A DNA stretch of 64,000 nucleotides, taken from the NCBI RefSeq assembly GCF_000015265.1, contig NC_008697.1:243815-307814 (forward strand). The letters run 5' to 3'. Under the pieces are notes generated by a model, which had not been told where the DNA came from, ran no database searches, and worked only from the letters and a program-made list of their open reading frames with translations. Shown one piece after another: positions 1-8,236 of the stretch (the first letter of the stretch is position 1; the number at the start of each line of letters is the position of its first letter). The stretch comes from Nocardioides sp. JS614 (GTDB lineage Bacteria > Actinomycetota > Actinomycetes > Propionibacteriales > Nocardioidaceae). Both the position numbers and the translations under genes were made by a program.

Positions 1-294
1 GGGATCAACCAGGACCGCGCGCATCGCCGAGAGGTCGATCACGATCCCGTCGTCGCAGACCGCGGTGCCGGCCACGTTGTGGCCCCCGCCTCGTACGGCG
101 ATGTCGAGGTCGCGGTCGCGTGCGAAGCGCACCGCTGCGGCCACGTCGGCGGTGCCACCGCAGCGGGCGATCATCCGAGGCCGCCGGTCAACGGCGCCGT
201 TCCAGACGGCGCGTGCGCCGCCGTACTCCTCATGGTCCGGGGTGATCACCTCTCCCCGGAACCCGGGGATCCGGATCGTGGTCCGCTCTGTCAT
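1..294 (-). CDS. FAD-binding oxidoreductase (berberine-bridge type), N-terminal part
   Basis: The first 98 codons of a minus-strand gene run off the left edge of the window. The translation begins MTERTTIRIPGFRGEV and contains RGGGHN at residues 68-73. This is the FAD_binding_4 (PCMH-type) motif in which the histidine commonly carries covalently bound FAD in berberine-bridge-type oxidases. The ATG at 294 is the only sensible start, and the gene is divergent from the HxlR regulator at 427, its likely controller. Substrate is unknown, and the substrate domain lies outside the window. Family call is firm; reaction is not. Confidence 0.85.
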   Translation of the reverse strand, partial: MTERTTIRIPGFRGEVITPDHEEYGGARAVWNGAVDRRPRMIARCGGTADVAAAVRFARDRDLDIAVRGGGHNVAGTAVCDDGIVIDLSAMRAVLVDP

Positions 295-364
295 GGTGCC
301 TCCTCGCCTCTGGGCCTTATGGGCTCATCGCAACATCCGGGGAGACCGGGGAGAAGGCAGCAAT

Positions 365-397
365 CTGGACTTCACGGTAAGAAATCCGGACTTCACG
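365..397. promoter_or_regulatory. Direct repeat in the FAD oxidoreductase/HxlR divergent region
   Basis: CTGGACTTCACG (365-376) is followed by CCGGACTTCACG (386-397). These are 11/12-identical direct repeats with a 21-bp period, two helical turns, in the 132-bp gap between the divergent genes. They are a plausible HxlR-dimer operator, by inference. Confidence 0.45.
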
Positions 398-426
398 CCG
401 GTCGGGCGGCGCGGGACACTGCGGCT

Positions 427-1128
427 ATGAGGACCTACGGCCAGTACTGCCCTATCGCGCGTGGTGCCGAGATCTTCGCCGAGCGTTGGACGCCGTTGAT
501 CATCCGCAACCTGCATCTGGGCTGCGAGACCTTCGGCGAGATCCTCGAGGGTGCGCCCGGGCTGTCCCACACCGTGCTCGCGCAGCGGCTCAGGCAGCTC
601 GAACGCCTCGGTATCGTCGAGGTGACGCCCAAGGCGCAGGGACGCGGTCACCGGTACCAGCTCACGACGTCGGGTGATGATCTGTTCAAGGTCTGCACGA
701 CCCTCGGTGAGTGGGGAGCCCGTTGGCTCGAGATCGCCCCCGAGAACCTGGATCCGTACGTCGCGCTGTGGTCGATGTGCAATGCGCTCCGCCCGGAGCG
801 CCTACCCCGCCGGCGCGTGGTCGTTCGGCTGGACTTCACCGGCTTCCGGCCCCACGAGCGGTACTGGCTGCTGCTCGAACACGGAGAGGCCGAGATCTGC
901 AAGACCTATCCCGGTCTGGACGAGGACCTCTTCATCACCGCCGACGCCGAAGCGTTCGTCAAGTGGCACGCCGGGCAGCTCTCCTGGGCGGAGGCCACCC
1001 GCGATTCCCGGATCCAGGTCGACGGTCCGTCGTGGCTGGTCCGGGCCTTCCCGCAATGGAACGCACGCAGCATGTTCGCCCACATCAAGCCCGACCCGAG
1101 CACCGGCAAGACGCCAGCCGCGTCCTGA
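427..1128 (+). CDS. HxlR-family transcriptional regulator
   Basis: A 233-aa protein with an N-terminal HxlR winged helix-turn-helix (residues about 5-100, opening YCPIARGAEIFAERWTPLII; the Cys near the N-terminus is typical of the family). A C-terminal extension of about 120 residues is longer than in a minimal HxlR. ATG at 427 was chosen because family homology starts about 6 residues later; the open frame continues upstream to 79 but that part crosses the divergent promoter and is not HxlR-like. It probably senses a small molecule or redox-active compound and represses the flavoprotein gene that diverges from it. The ligand is unknown. Confidence 0.85.
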   Translation: MRTYGQYCPIARGAEIFAERWTPLIIRNLHLGCETFGEILEGAPGLSHTVLAQRLRQLERLGIVEVTPKAQGRGHRYQLTTSGDDLFKVCTTLGEWGARWLEIAPENLDPYVALWSMCNALRPERLPRRRVVVRLDFTGFRPHERYWLLLEHGEAEICKTYPGLDEDLFITADAEAFVKWHAGQLSWAEATRDSRIQVDGPSWLVRAFPQWNARSMFAHIKPDPSTGKTPAAS

Positions 1129-1285
1129 TCCGTCTCCACCCACAGGCAGCGACAGACCGCGGCGCCGCTGAGGTTCGACAGCAACGTCTTGGTGGGCGGA
1201 CTAGAGACTTCCGGGAGGATCGGCGTCTGGCCAGACTCGGTCCGGAAGGACGCGGGTGACTCGAGAAGTTGCGTCCTCCCAGTAT

Positions 1286-1330
1286 GGGCTAGCCCGGAGC
1301 GGTCACGCTCATCTGCGTGAAGAGCACGTC
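1286..1330 (+). promoter_or_regulatory. Conserved upstream element of LuxR cassette, copy 1
   Basis: The perfect palindrome GGGCTAGCCC (1286-1295) is followed by TCTGCGTGAAGAGC (about 1312-1325). Both are present at nearly the same distance upstream of the inverted paralogous cassette (15361-15408), whereas the surrounding bases differ. The palindrome ends about 94 bp before the ATG. It is a likely operator or promoter element shared by the two cassettes. Confidence 0.45.
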
Positions 1331-1389
1331 ATCCCCGTTTGGTGTCAGGAAACCGGGAAACCTGACAGGTCAGGGTCCATCATCGGGAC

Positions 1390-3093
1390 ATGGACGGAAA
1401 CGCTCCACTCGCCGCGGGGCGGTCGGCGCTGGGTCGAGGAGACTGGGCGGCAGCGAACGGGTCCTTCAAGGCGGCATGGGACGACAAGGAATCCGCTGAC
1501 GCGCTTGACGGCCTCGGCCGCAGCATGTGGTGGCTGGGCGACGCGCCGGGTGCGCTGGATGCGCGGTCTCGGGCCTTCGCGCTTCTGCGTCGCGAGGGCC
1601 GCGACCGAGAAGCGGCCGCGGTCGGGATCTGGCTCGCCCGACAGTACGCCGGACTCCTCCACCGCACCGCGATGGCCGAGGGCTGGGTCGCCCGAACCCG
1701 CTCCCTGGTCGCCGACCTCGCAGACCCGGGCAGCCTCGAAGGATGGCTGGCCTTGGTGGAATCCGAGGCCGCCGCGCTGAATATTGCGATCGCCCACGCC
1801 GAGCGCGCGGTTGCCGTCGCGCGTAAGCACCGTGATGTAGACCTCGAGATCGTCGCCCTGGCCCGCCTGGGCGCCTGCCGAGTCGGCACCGGCGCAGTCG
1901 CTGCGGGTTGGTCGGACCTGCAGCAGGCGATGACCGCCGCCGTCTCGGGCGAGGGCCACGACGTCGCGTACGTCGGCGAGGCGCTGTGCACGCTGCTGGA
2001 GGTCTCGGGCTGGCTCGGCGACCCAGGGATGGTTGAGCCGTGGGCCCAGCAGCTGGCCGAGTTCCGCTCGGCGTACGCGTTCGGCCCGTTGCTCCCGTTG
2101 GAGACCACTTCGAGCGCGGACCTGATCTCCGCCTTCTGCACCAGCTGTTGCGGCGGGGTCTACCTGGTCACGGGACGCCTGGACGTGGCCGAGCGGGAGC
2201 TTGCCGACGCGGTGACCCAGCTGGCCACCACCGGGTGCCGGCCGCGGTGCCTGCACCCGGTCGCGAGGCTGGCCGAGCTGCGCGTGCTCCAGGGCCGGCT
2301 CGAGGAGGCCGAGGCGCTGCTGGTCGGATTCGAGTCCGAGTGGGAGTGCGCGGTGGTGGCGGCGGCCCTGGACCTGGCACTGGGTCGGCCCCACCGCGCG
2401 GTGGCCGGGCTCGTCGCCGCACTGGAGCGCCTTCAGGCGGCGGCGGTCGTGTCCGTGCCACTGCGGGCGCAGCTGGTCGACGCCGCACTCGCCGCAGGCG
2501 ACCGGAGCCTGGCCGAGCGCACCTCGGGAGAGCTCGCCAACGTGGCGGCGGCTACCGGGACGACGCTCCACCGGGCGCAGGCGGACTTCGCCGCCGGCAA
2601 GGTTCTCCTGGCCCAAGGTGATCCCGACGCACCCGCGCGGCTCCGGGCGGGCGCCCGGGCGTTCGCGGAGTGCGGAGCCCCGTTGGCGGCCTGCCGCGCC
2701 CGACTGGCGCTGGCGAGATCGCTGGCGGACCGGGACCGGGGGGTCGCGGTGGCCGAGGCCAGGAGCGCCCTGCAGGCGTTTGACCGGATGGGGGCTACCT
2801 CGGAGGCGGATCAGGCGGCGGCCTTTCTCCGGGAACTCGGGATCAAGGGACGAACGGGCCCCAGGGACGGCGCCGTGCTGAGCCGTCGCGAGCAGGAGGT
2901 GCTGGGCCTGGTCGTGGAGGGACTCTCCAACGCCGAGATCGCCGAGCGGCTGTTCATCAGCGTCAAGACCGCGGGACACCACGTGGGCAACATCTTGACC
3001 AAGCTCGGTGTCCGCAGCCGCACCGAGGCGACGGCGTACGCGCTGCTCCACCCTGTCGCGCCCGCTCCCGTGGCGAACCGGGCGGCCAAATAG
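1390..3093 (+). CDS. LuxR-type transcriptional regulator with TPR-like N-terminus (cassette copy 1)
   Basis: A 567-aa protein. Residues 1-480 are Ala/Leu-rich helical repeats resembling the TPR sensor part of large LuxR/MalT-like regulators, without a recognisable P-loop. Residues about 496-560 are a GerE/LuxR helix-turn-helix (LSRREQEVLGLVVEGLSNAE, then SVKTAGHHVGNILTKLGVRS). The same length as its inverted paralogue at 13598-15301, and it is followed in the same order by a SnoaL-like gene and a small secreted protein gene. The start MDGNAPL aligns exactly with MDDNGPL of the paralogue. Likely a positive regulator of the cassette or a neighbouring operon. The ligand cannot be told from sequence. 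Confidence 0.88.
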   Translation: MDGNAPLAAGRSALGRGDWAAANGSFKAAWDDKESADALDGLGRSMWWLGDAPGALDARSRAFALLRREGRDREAAAVGIWLARQYAGLLHRTAMAEGWVARTRSLVADLADPGSLEGWLALVESEAAALNIAIAHAERAVAVARKHRDVDLEIVALARLGACRVGTGAVAAGWSDLQQAMTAAVSGEGHDVAYVGEALCTLLEVSGWLGDPGMVEPWAQQLAEFRSAYAFGPLLPLETTSSADLISAFCTSCCGGVYLVTGRLDVAERELADAVTQLATTGCRPRCLHPVARLAELRVLQGRLEEAEALLVGFESEWECAVVAAALDLALGRPHRAVAGLVAALERLQAAAVVSVPLRAQLVDAALAAGDRSLAERTSGELANVAAATGTTLHRAQADFAAGKVLLAQGDPDAPARLRAGARAFAECGAPLAACRARLALARSLADRDRGVAVAEARSALQAFDRMGATSEADQAAAFLRELGIKGRTGPRDGAVLSRREQEVLGLVVEGLSNAEIAERLFISVKTAGHHVGNILTKLGVRSRTEATAYALLHPVAPAPVANRAAK

Positions 3094-3169
3094 GGAACGC
3101 TCCCCATGCTCGACCGGCATCCGATGGTGGAAGGTCATTGACCAAGCAACGTCAACCGAGGAGGACCTC

Positions 3170-3583
3170 ATGGGCACTACCGAGAAGGAAGTCGTCCGCC
3201 GCTACTACGACCTGGTCAACGCTGGGTCGCCGGAACGATTCGACGAAGTCTGCTCACCCGACCTCGAGGGCCACGCCGGCGCAGGCGCGAACCTCGCTGA
3301 GCTCAAGAGCTCCGTGGCCAGCTTCATCCAGCCTTTCCCCGACCTCACCGCAGAGCTGCGGCACCTGGTCCAAGAGGGCGACCTGGTCAGCGTCTGGATC
3401 TCCTACACCGCGACTCACCAGGCCGACTTCGCAGGTGTGCCTGCCAGTGGACGCACGGTCAAGTTCGCTGCCTGGGACCTCATCAGGGTGCGCGACGGGA
3501 AGATCGTGGAGATCACCCAGTACTGCGACCTGTTCACGATCCTGTCCCAGATCGGTGCGCTGCCCACCGCGGCGCCGGCGTGA
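3170..3583 (+). CDS. SnoaL-like / ketosteroid-isomerase-fold protein (copy 1)
   Basis: A 137-aa protein of the NTF2-like SnoaL type: YYDLVNAGSPERFDEVCSPD, then a central GDLVSVWISYTATHQADF and WDLIRVRDGKIVEITQYCD near the end. Ester-cyclase-like SnoaL proteins carry this aspartate/histidine arrangement. The start ATG 3170 is set by GAGGAGG at 3158-3164 (5-nt spacing). It lies 76 bp after the LuxR stop and 16 bp before the secreted-protein start, so all three are probably co-transcribed. The paralogue at 13107-13520 has exactly the same length. Catalytic role is unproven; many SnoaL-like proteins only bind small hydrophobic ligands. Confidence 0.85.
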   Translation: MGTTEKEVVRRYYDLVNAGSPERFDEVCSPDLEGHAGAGANLAELKSSVASFIQPFPDLTAELRHLVQEGDLVSVWISYTATHQADFAGVPASGRTVKFAAWDLIRVRDGKIVEITQYCDLFTILSQIGALPTAAPA

Positions 3584-3599
3584 CGGGGAGATGGAGACG

Positions 3600-3875
3600 A
3601 TGACCACTCTGATCAGGGCCCTCGCCCTCTCAATGACAGCCGCCCTTACCTCGGCAGTCCTCATCACGCCCACGGCAGCGGCCGCGTCGAGCAGTTGCGT
3701 CGCCCAGTCGGTTCAGGCCGAGCACGAGCTCTACGCAACCGCATGGGGCCACGACCTGATCGCCTTCCTCGCCACGCACCCGGAGGTACTCGCCGAGTTC
3801 GGGTTCCACAACTTGGGCGACCTTTCGTCGCACGCCGCACACCAGGACCCAGCGAACTGCCCACCCGACCTGTAA
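3600..3875 (+). CDS. Small secreted two-cysteine protein (copy 1)
   Basis: A 91-aa protein with a clear Sec signal peptide (MTTLIRALALSMTAALTSAV, then an Ala-rich stretch with likely cleavage near residue 26-28). The mature part of about 63 residues has only two cysteines (SSCVAQ near its start, NCPPDL at its end), suggesting one disulfide. ATG 3600 is preferred over the in-frame ATG 3591 because the paralogue has only the second ATG conserved (its first codon is GTG), and GGGGAG at 3585-3590 is well spaced. The mature part resembles small haemophore-like secreted actinobacterial proteins only loosely, and no family was recognised with confidence. Confidence 0.75.
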   Translation: MTTLIRALALSMTAALTSAVLITPTAAAASSSCVAQSVQAEHELYATAWGHDLIAFLATHPEVLAEFGFHNLGDLSSHAAHQDPANCPPDL

Positions 3876-3890
3876 CAAACCGGATCGTCT

Positions 3891-3922
3891 GCATCCCGGA
3901 TCGCCTCGACGATCCGGGATGC
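3891..3922 (+). terminator. Hairpin terminator after cassette copy 1
   Basis: A perfect 13-bp inverted repeat, GCATCCCGGATCG (3891-3903) and CGATCCGGGATGC (3910-3922), with a 6-nt loop, 15 bp after the secreted-protein stop. There is no U tract, as is usual in actinobacteria. Confidence 0.8.
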
Positions 3923-4047
3923 GTCTAGTCACGATCGGGTGGGCCCTCAAGGCCACGGCGTGGCGCCGGATGGGTAGGTCTGCCGATGCGGCGAAGCTTG
4001 CCACCGGACGAGGCTGATGGGAGTTCGTCCTAGAGAGGAGCCGGGCC

Positions 4048-4881
4048 ATGAGCACCAGCAGCGTGGCTTCAGGGGTGTACCACGCGCAGATCAACGGCGT
4101 CCGGATCGCCTACCAGGCCGTCGGCAGGGGCGAGCCCCTCGTGCTCGTCCACGGGTCTTGGGGTTCGCACCACAACTGGGACCCGGTCGTCCCGGGCCTG
4201 TCGGCCCGTCACCGGGTGGTCAGCTACGACCGACGAGGGCACAGCGAGAGCGAACGGCCAGCGGGGCAGGGCACGTTTGCCGAGGACGTCGCCGACCTGG
4301 CTGCACTGGTCGAGACCCTAGACGTCGCGCCGGCGTGGGTGGTCGGGAATTCGGTCGGGGCTGTCATCACCCTGCAGCTCGCCGCGGCGAGGCCGGACCT
4401 GCTGCGTGGTGTCATCGTGCACGAGCCGCCACTGCGGGGACCGCTGTCGGAGGGTGGCGCGGACGAGGCCCTCCGGATGGTGCTGGAACTGATCCGCGCG
4501 GGCGACCACGCCGGCGCCGCGGAGCGGTTCGTCGATGACGTGGCGTTCGGGCGCGGCGCTTGGGCGCGGCTGCCGGAGCGGATGCGGGCGACGATGGTCG
4601 ACAATGCGCCGACCTACCTCGACGAGGAGCTGGCGCCGGATTCGCGGACCGTTGACGAGGTCGCCCTCGCTCGTTACCGAGGGCCGGTCCTGGTCACCTC
4701 GGGCGGTCAGAGCCCGCCGATCTTCCAGCCGGTCCTCCGGCATCTGGCACGACTGCTGCCGCAGGGTCACCGCCTCCAGTACGCGGGCGCGGGCCACATC
4801 CCGCACGCGACGCATCCAGAGGAGTTCGTGAGCACGGTCCTCGGGTTCGTGTCGGATCCCGGTCTCGGGGGCGCGTCGTGA
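4048..4881 (+). CDS. Alpha/beta hydrolase
   Basis: A 277-aa alpha/beta-hydrolase. The oxyanion-loop region is LVLVHGSWGSHHNWDPVV, strand beta-4 gives SYDRRGHSES, the nucleophile elbow is GNSVG, and the C-terminal GAGHIPHATHPEEF supplies the catalytic histidine. RBS GAGAGGAGC lies just upstream of ATG 4048. The stop overlaps the GTG of a second hydrolase by 4 nt (GTGA, 4878-4881), so the pair is translationally coupled. Substrate unknown; sequence fits the haloperoxidase/esterase-like group. The two coupled genes are related and probably arose by duplication. Confidence 0.85.
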   Translation: MSTSSVASGVYHAQINGVRIAYQAVGRGEPLVLVHGSWGSHHNWDPVVPGLSARHRVVSYDRRGHSESERPAGQGTFAEDVADLAALVETLDVAPAWVVGNSVGAVITLQLAAARPDLLRGVIVHEPPLRGPLSEGGADEALRMVLELIRAGDHAGAAERFVDDVAFGRGAWARLPERMRATMVDNAPTYLDEELAPDSRTVDEVALARYRGPVLVTSGGQSPPIFQPVLRHLARLLPQGHRLQYAGAGHIPHATHPEEFVSTVLGFVSDPGLGGAS

Positions 4882-5696
4882 CCGGGGACGGAAGGACGGC
4901 GGACTCGGACCGGTTCGGCGTTGGGTCGCCCGACGGCACGCAGATCGCGGTGTGGGTCGAGGGCGAGGGACCTGCGATGGTGTTGGTGCACGGTTCGCTA
5001 CAGGACCACACCATCTCCGCGGCGTTGGTGGCGGAGCTGCGTGCCGGCCTCACCGTGTTCGCCCTCGACCGCCGGGGCTTCGGCGCCAGCGGCGACGGTG
5101 CCGACTACGCGATCGAGCGCGAGTTCGAGGACGTGGCCGCGGTTGTCGACGCGGTCGCCGAGCGGGTCGGTGGACCGGTCGCCGTGTGGGGCCATTCCTA
5201 CGGAGCGAGCGTGGCGATGGGTGCCGCCGCACTGACGGGGAACGTCAGCCACCTCGTGCTGTACGAGCCCAGTCTCGGGTTGGCCTACCCGGAGGGCTGG
5301 ATCGACGCGCTCGAGAAGATGCTGGGCGAGGGTGACGACGAGGCGGCGCTCGTCCTGGTGCTGCGAGACGTGCTGGAGTTCACCGACGAACAGATTGAGG
5401 TGATGCGTTCCGGAGCGGAGTGGGCGCGCCGGGTCGCCGTGGCGCCGACCGTGGCCAGGGAGGCTCGCGCGGAGGATGGATGGGTGTACCGCCCAGGCCA
5501 GTTCAGCGGGATCACCGCCCGGACGCTGCTGCTGTCCGGGATGGAGAGCACGCCGGCGATCAAGCAGGCCACGGACGCGGCCGCGACGGCGATCGTCGGA
5601 GCGAGGATCCACGTGCTCGAGGGTCACGCGCACATCGCCCATCGGACCGACCCGGCAACGGTCGCGACCGTGATCCGCGAGTTCCTGGCGGGCTGA
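4878..5696 (+). CDS. Alpha/beta hydrolase, second of a coupled pair
   Basis: A 272-aa protein with MVLVHGSLQDHTI (oxyanion region), DRRGFGASG, nucleophile elbow GHSYG, and LEGHAHIAHRTDP with the candidate catalytic histidine near the C-terminus. GTG start at 4878 overlaps the upstream stop. It ends 21 bp before the convergent stop of the HD-GYP regulator. No substrate can be assigned. Confidence 0.85.
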   Translation: MTGDGRTADSDRFGVGSPDGTQIAVWVEGEGPAMVLVHGSLQDHTISAALVAELRAGLTVFALDRRGFGASGDGADYAIEREFEDVAAVVDAVAERVGGPVAVWGHSYGASVAMGAAALTGNVSHLVLYEPSLGLAYPEGWIDALEKMLGEGDDEAALVLVLRDVLEFTDEQIEVMRSGAEWARRVAVAPTVAREARAEDGWVYRPGQFSGITARTLLLSGMESTPAIKQATDAAATAIVGARIHVLEGHAHIAHRTDPATVATVIREFLAG

Positions 5697-5717
5697 GCCC
5701 GGCATGCGGGAGGGGCG

Positions 5718-7268
5718 TCAGGGGCGCAGCAGGTCGTGCTCCATCGCATATAGGGCCGCTGCGGCCCGCGTGGAGGTGCCGATCTTGGCGTAGACGTGCT
5801 GGACGTGGTGTTCGGCCGTGCGTCGCGAGATCACCAGAGTCTGAGCGACCTCCTGGTTCGACAACCCTTTGGCCACCAGCCGCAGTACCTCCACCTCCCG
5901 GTCGCTGAGGCCGCTGGGCCAGTTGCCGCGGACCGGTGCCGGTTGCTCCCCGGCGGCCTCGACCACGGCTCGCACACTGTCGGTGTCGAACCGTCCTGCC
6001 CGCGCCTCCTCGGCCAGGCGCTCCGCGGCCCGTTCAGGAGGGTGGGCGGCACGGTGGGGGCGGTCCTGCGTCAGGGTCTGGAAGGTGTCGGCCGCCGCAA
6101 GCACGCGTGCCTCGATCGGGATCGCGGCCGCGGCGAGGCCGTGGTGGTAGCCGCTGCCGTCCAGGCGCTCGTGGTGCAGGCCGGCGATCCGGCCCAGTGG
6201 CGCGAGCACCGGCGAGCAGGCCAGGATCCGCTCGGTGTGGTACGGGTGCAACCGCACCTGCTCCAGTTCGCTGCGGGTCAGCGCACCCGGCTTGTCCCAG
6301 ATCCCGCTGGACACCCCGACCCTGCCCAGGTCGTGCAGCAGCGCAGCCCGGCGGAGGTTGCCGACTGCAGGGTCATCGAGGCCGATCGCGCGTCCGGCGA
6401 GTTCCGCCAGTTCGGAAGTCCCGCTCGAATGCCCCAAGGTGTAGGTCGACTTGAGATCGACCATGTCGGCGAAACACCGGGCCACCCGATCGAGCTCGCC
6501 CGAGCGGATGCGGCGCACCGGCGCCGGTTCGACCTCCAGCACCTCCTGCCACGGGTCGACGGTGTCGTTGGCGCGAAGCAGATCCGCGCCGTGCCGCGCG
6601 CACGCCTCGACCACGGAGGGGTCGAACCAGCTGCCGGACCGATCCCGCAGCATCGACATGACGGCGTCGACACCTGCCTCCTGGTGGACCAACAGTGCCT
6701 GGGTCGCGACCTCACTGACCCGCGCCGCGAGGGTGATCTCGACTCCTGCCAGCCCGCCAGGTCCACCCGTGCCGTCCCAGCGCTCGAACTGCTGGGCAAT
6801 CGCGACCGCGACCCCCTCACCCAGCCCGAGGCGCCCGGCCAGCAGCGCCCCCGCCTCGCAGACGGACGCGAAGATCTCGCGCCCATGCAGGAGGTCGCCG
6901 GCCACCGCCCGCCCGACCTCCAGTGGACGCCGCAGTCCGCTGCCGCGGCCCGTGCTGACGAGGAGCGCGAGCATCTCTCGACGACTCCCGAAGTCGGCGC
7001 GCTCGGCCGCGCGCCGCGACGCCAACTCGTCACCGCCGAACCACCTGGCCTCCGACGACGCCGTCGCCGTGCAGCCAAGGTGCCGCAGCAGCGAGGCGAA
7101 GTACACGTCGCGGAGCTCCTCCTCAGTCAGGCCGAGGGCCCGCCCAAGCCCCGTCGCCAACAAGCAGGACCGGACCGCCTTCTCCGGGTGCTGTCCCATG
7201 CCCAGGTCCGTCGCCACCGACAGCGCGGCAAGCACGTCTGACAGCCGCAGATCAGCTGGCGGGTCCAT
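5718..7268 (-). CDS. HD-GYP phosphohydrolase fused to LuxR helix-turn-helix
   Basis: A 516-aa protein starting MDPPADLRLSDVLAALSVAT. The middle part has HD-GYP signatures: LLHDLGRVGV, then HHERLDGSGYHHGL and an ARVLAAADTF helix. The N-terminal half repeats the same architecture in degenerate form (LLRHLGCTATA, then FERWDGTGGPGGLAG and AARVSEVATQAL), so the enzyme looks like an internal duplication with one dead copy. The C-terminus (about 450-516) is a LuxR-type HTH (LSDREVEVLRLVAKGLSNQE). ATG at 7268 is the first start in frame consistent with the domain; upstream sequence overlaps the gap to the methyltransferase. HD-GYP domains hydrolyse cyclic dinucleotides or related phosphate esters, but the ligand here is unknown. 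Confidence 0.82.
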   Translation of the reverse strand: MDPPADLRLSDVLAALSVATDLGMGQHPEKAVRSCLLATGLGRALGLTEEELRDVYFASLLRHLGCTATASSEARWFGGDELASRRAAERADFGSRREMLALLVSTGRGSGLRRPLEVGRAVAGDLLHGREIFASVCEAGALLAGRLGLGEGVAVAIAQQFERWDGTGGPGGLAGVEITLAARVSEVATQALLVHQEAGVDAVMSMLRDRSGSWFDPSVVEACARHGADLLRANDTVDPWQEVLEVEPAPVRRIRSGELDRVARCFADMVDLKSTYTLGHSSGTSELAELAGRAIGLDDPAVGNLRRAALLHDLGRVGVSSGIWDKPGALTRSELEQVRLHPYHTERILACSPVLAPLGRIAGLHHERLDGSGYHHGLAAAAIPIEARVLAAADTFQTLTQDRPHRAAHPPERAAERLAEEARAGRFDTDSVRAVVEAAGEQPAPVRGNWPSGLSDREVEVLRLVAKGLSNQEVAQTLVISRRTAEHHVQHVYAKIGTSTRAAAALYAMEHDLLRP

Positions 7269-7330
7269 TCCCCCATCTGACCACGATCGAGAGCCCGCCG
7301 GACGACCGAACAGCAGCCGCTGTGCCCTTA

Positions 7331-8125
7331 CTAGCCTTTCCGCGCTGCGAGCAGAGTGGCCCGGATCGGGACGCGCACGAGGCCCGACTCGTCGGCGTAC
7401 CCGCCGAGCAGTTCCTCGGTGTCGGCGACGATCCGCGCATACGTCTCTGGCGTGATCCGCTCGGCCAGCGGCGTGGCTTTGATCTCCGTGTCGGCGACCG
7501 CGGCCGCGGACGGGAAGACGGCTTCCCCGAGACTGGAACGCGACTCGACCAGCGACAGGCCGGCCGCCGAGGCGAGCTCGAGCAGGCCGTCGAGGGCGCC
7601 TTGGGACCAGTACGTGCCGAGCAGGACTCGCGCCTCGGGACCGGCGTGCCCGGCGACGAGCTCGACGAAGGGACCGTACGCAGGCTGCTCGGCCAGTGGC
7701 GCGTAGGTCTGCAGGGCGACCACGCCGCCGGGAACGACCACGCGCACCATCTCGGCCACCGCCCGGCCCGGATCGGCGAAGAAGAACAGTGCGGACTGGC
7801 AGAGCGCGACGTCGAACTCGGCGTCCTCGAACGGGAGGTCCTCGACGTCGCCGTGCACCCACTCGAGGTCGGGACGCGCCTCCTGCGCCACCTCGAGCAT
7901 CGCGGAGTTCAGGTCGACACCGACGACCCGGCCGCCGGGTCCCACGAGGTCCCGGGCCGCCCGGGCCACCACCCCGGTGCCGCAGGCCACGTCGAGCACG
8001 GACTGGCCGTCGCGTACCCGAGCGCAGTCCACCAGCTGGGGTGCCCATTGACCGAATAGGGCAGGAACGAACAGGTCCTCGTAGGCCTGCGCCTGCTCTC
8101 GGCTGAGCTGGAACGTCTCGGTCAT
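7331..8125 (-). CDS. SAM-dependent methyltransferase
   Basis: A 264-aa class I methyltransferase. SAM-binding motif I is VLDVACGTG at residues 43-51, followed by VGVDLNSAML and GDVEDLPFEDAEFDVALCQS; VPGGVVALQTYAP corresponds to strand 5. ATG 8125 has an excellent AGGAGGTGG 7 nt upstream; the open frame extends further but lacks family similarity. It lies 62 bp upstream of the HD-GYP gene on the same strand, so they may be co-transcribed. It resembles UbiE/MenG-like small-molecule methyltransferases. Acceptor unknown. Confidence 0.87.
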   Translation of the reverse strand: MTETFQLSREQAQAYEDLFVPALFGQWAPQLVDCARVRDGQSVLDVACGTGVVARAARDLVGPGGRVVGVDLNSAMLEVAQEARPDLEWVHGDVEDLPFEDAEFDVALCQSALFFFADPGRAVAEMVRVVVPGGVVALQTYAPLAEQPAYGPFVELVAGHAGPEARVLLGTYWSQGALDGLLELASAAGLSLVESRSSLGEAVFPSAAAVADTEIKATPLAERITPETYARIVADTEELLGGYADESGLVRVPIRATLLAARKG

Positions 8126-8236
8126 CGAAGCCACCTCCTGGAGTCGGGTATCCCCTTCAGCATCGGCCGGGGCGCGCGCTCGGCACATCGGTCAGCTGAC
8201 CTATCCACAGGCGCGTTGGGTGGCGATCATGGACGA

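Noticed and set aside
1345..3177. 610-codon open frame on the minus strand opposite the LuxR gene
   Set aside because: Antisense frame produced by high G+C third positions; composition is Arg/Gly/His-rich with no family features, and the plus strand holds a clear regulator.
7268..8048. N-terminal extension of the HD-GYP protein over the methyltransferase gene
   Set aside because: The upstream 260 codons are Arg/Gly-rich and lie in the wrong frame of the methyltransferase; the domain starts at 7268.
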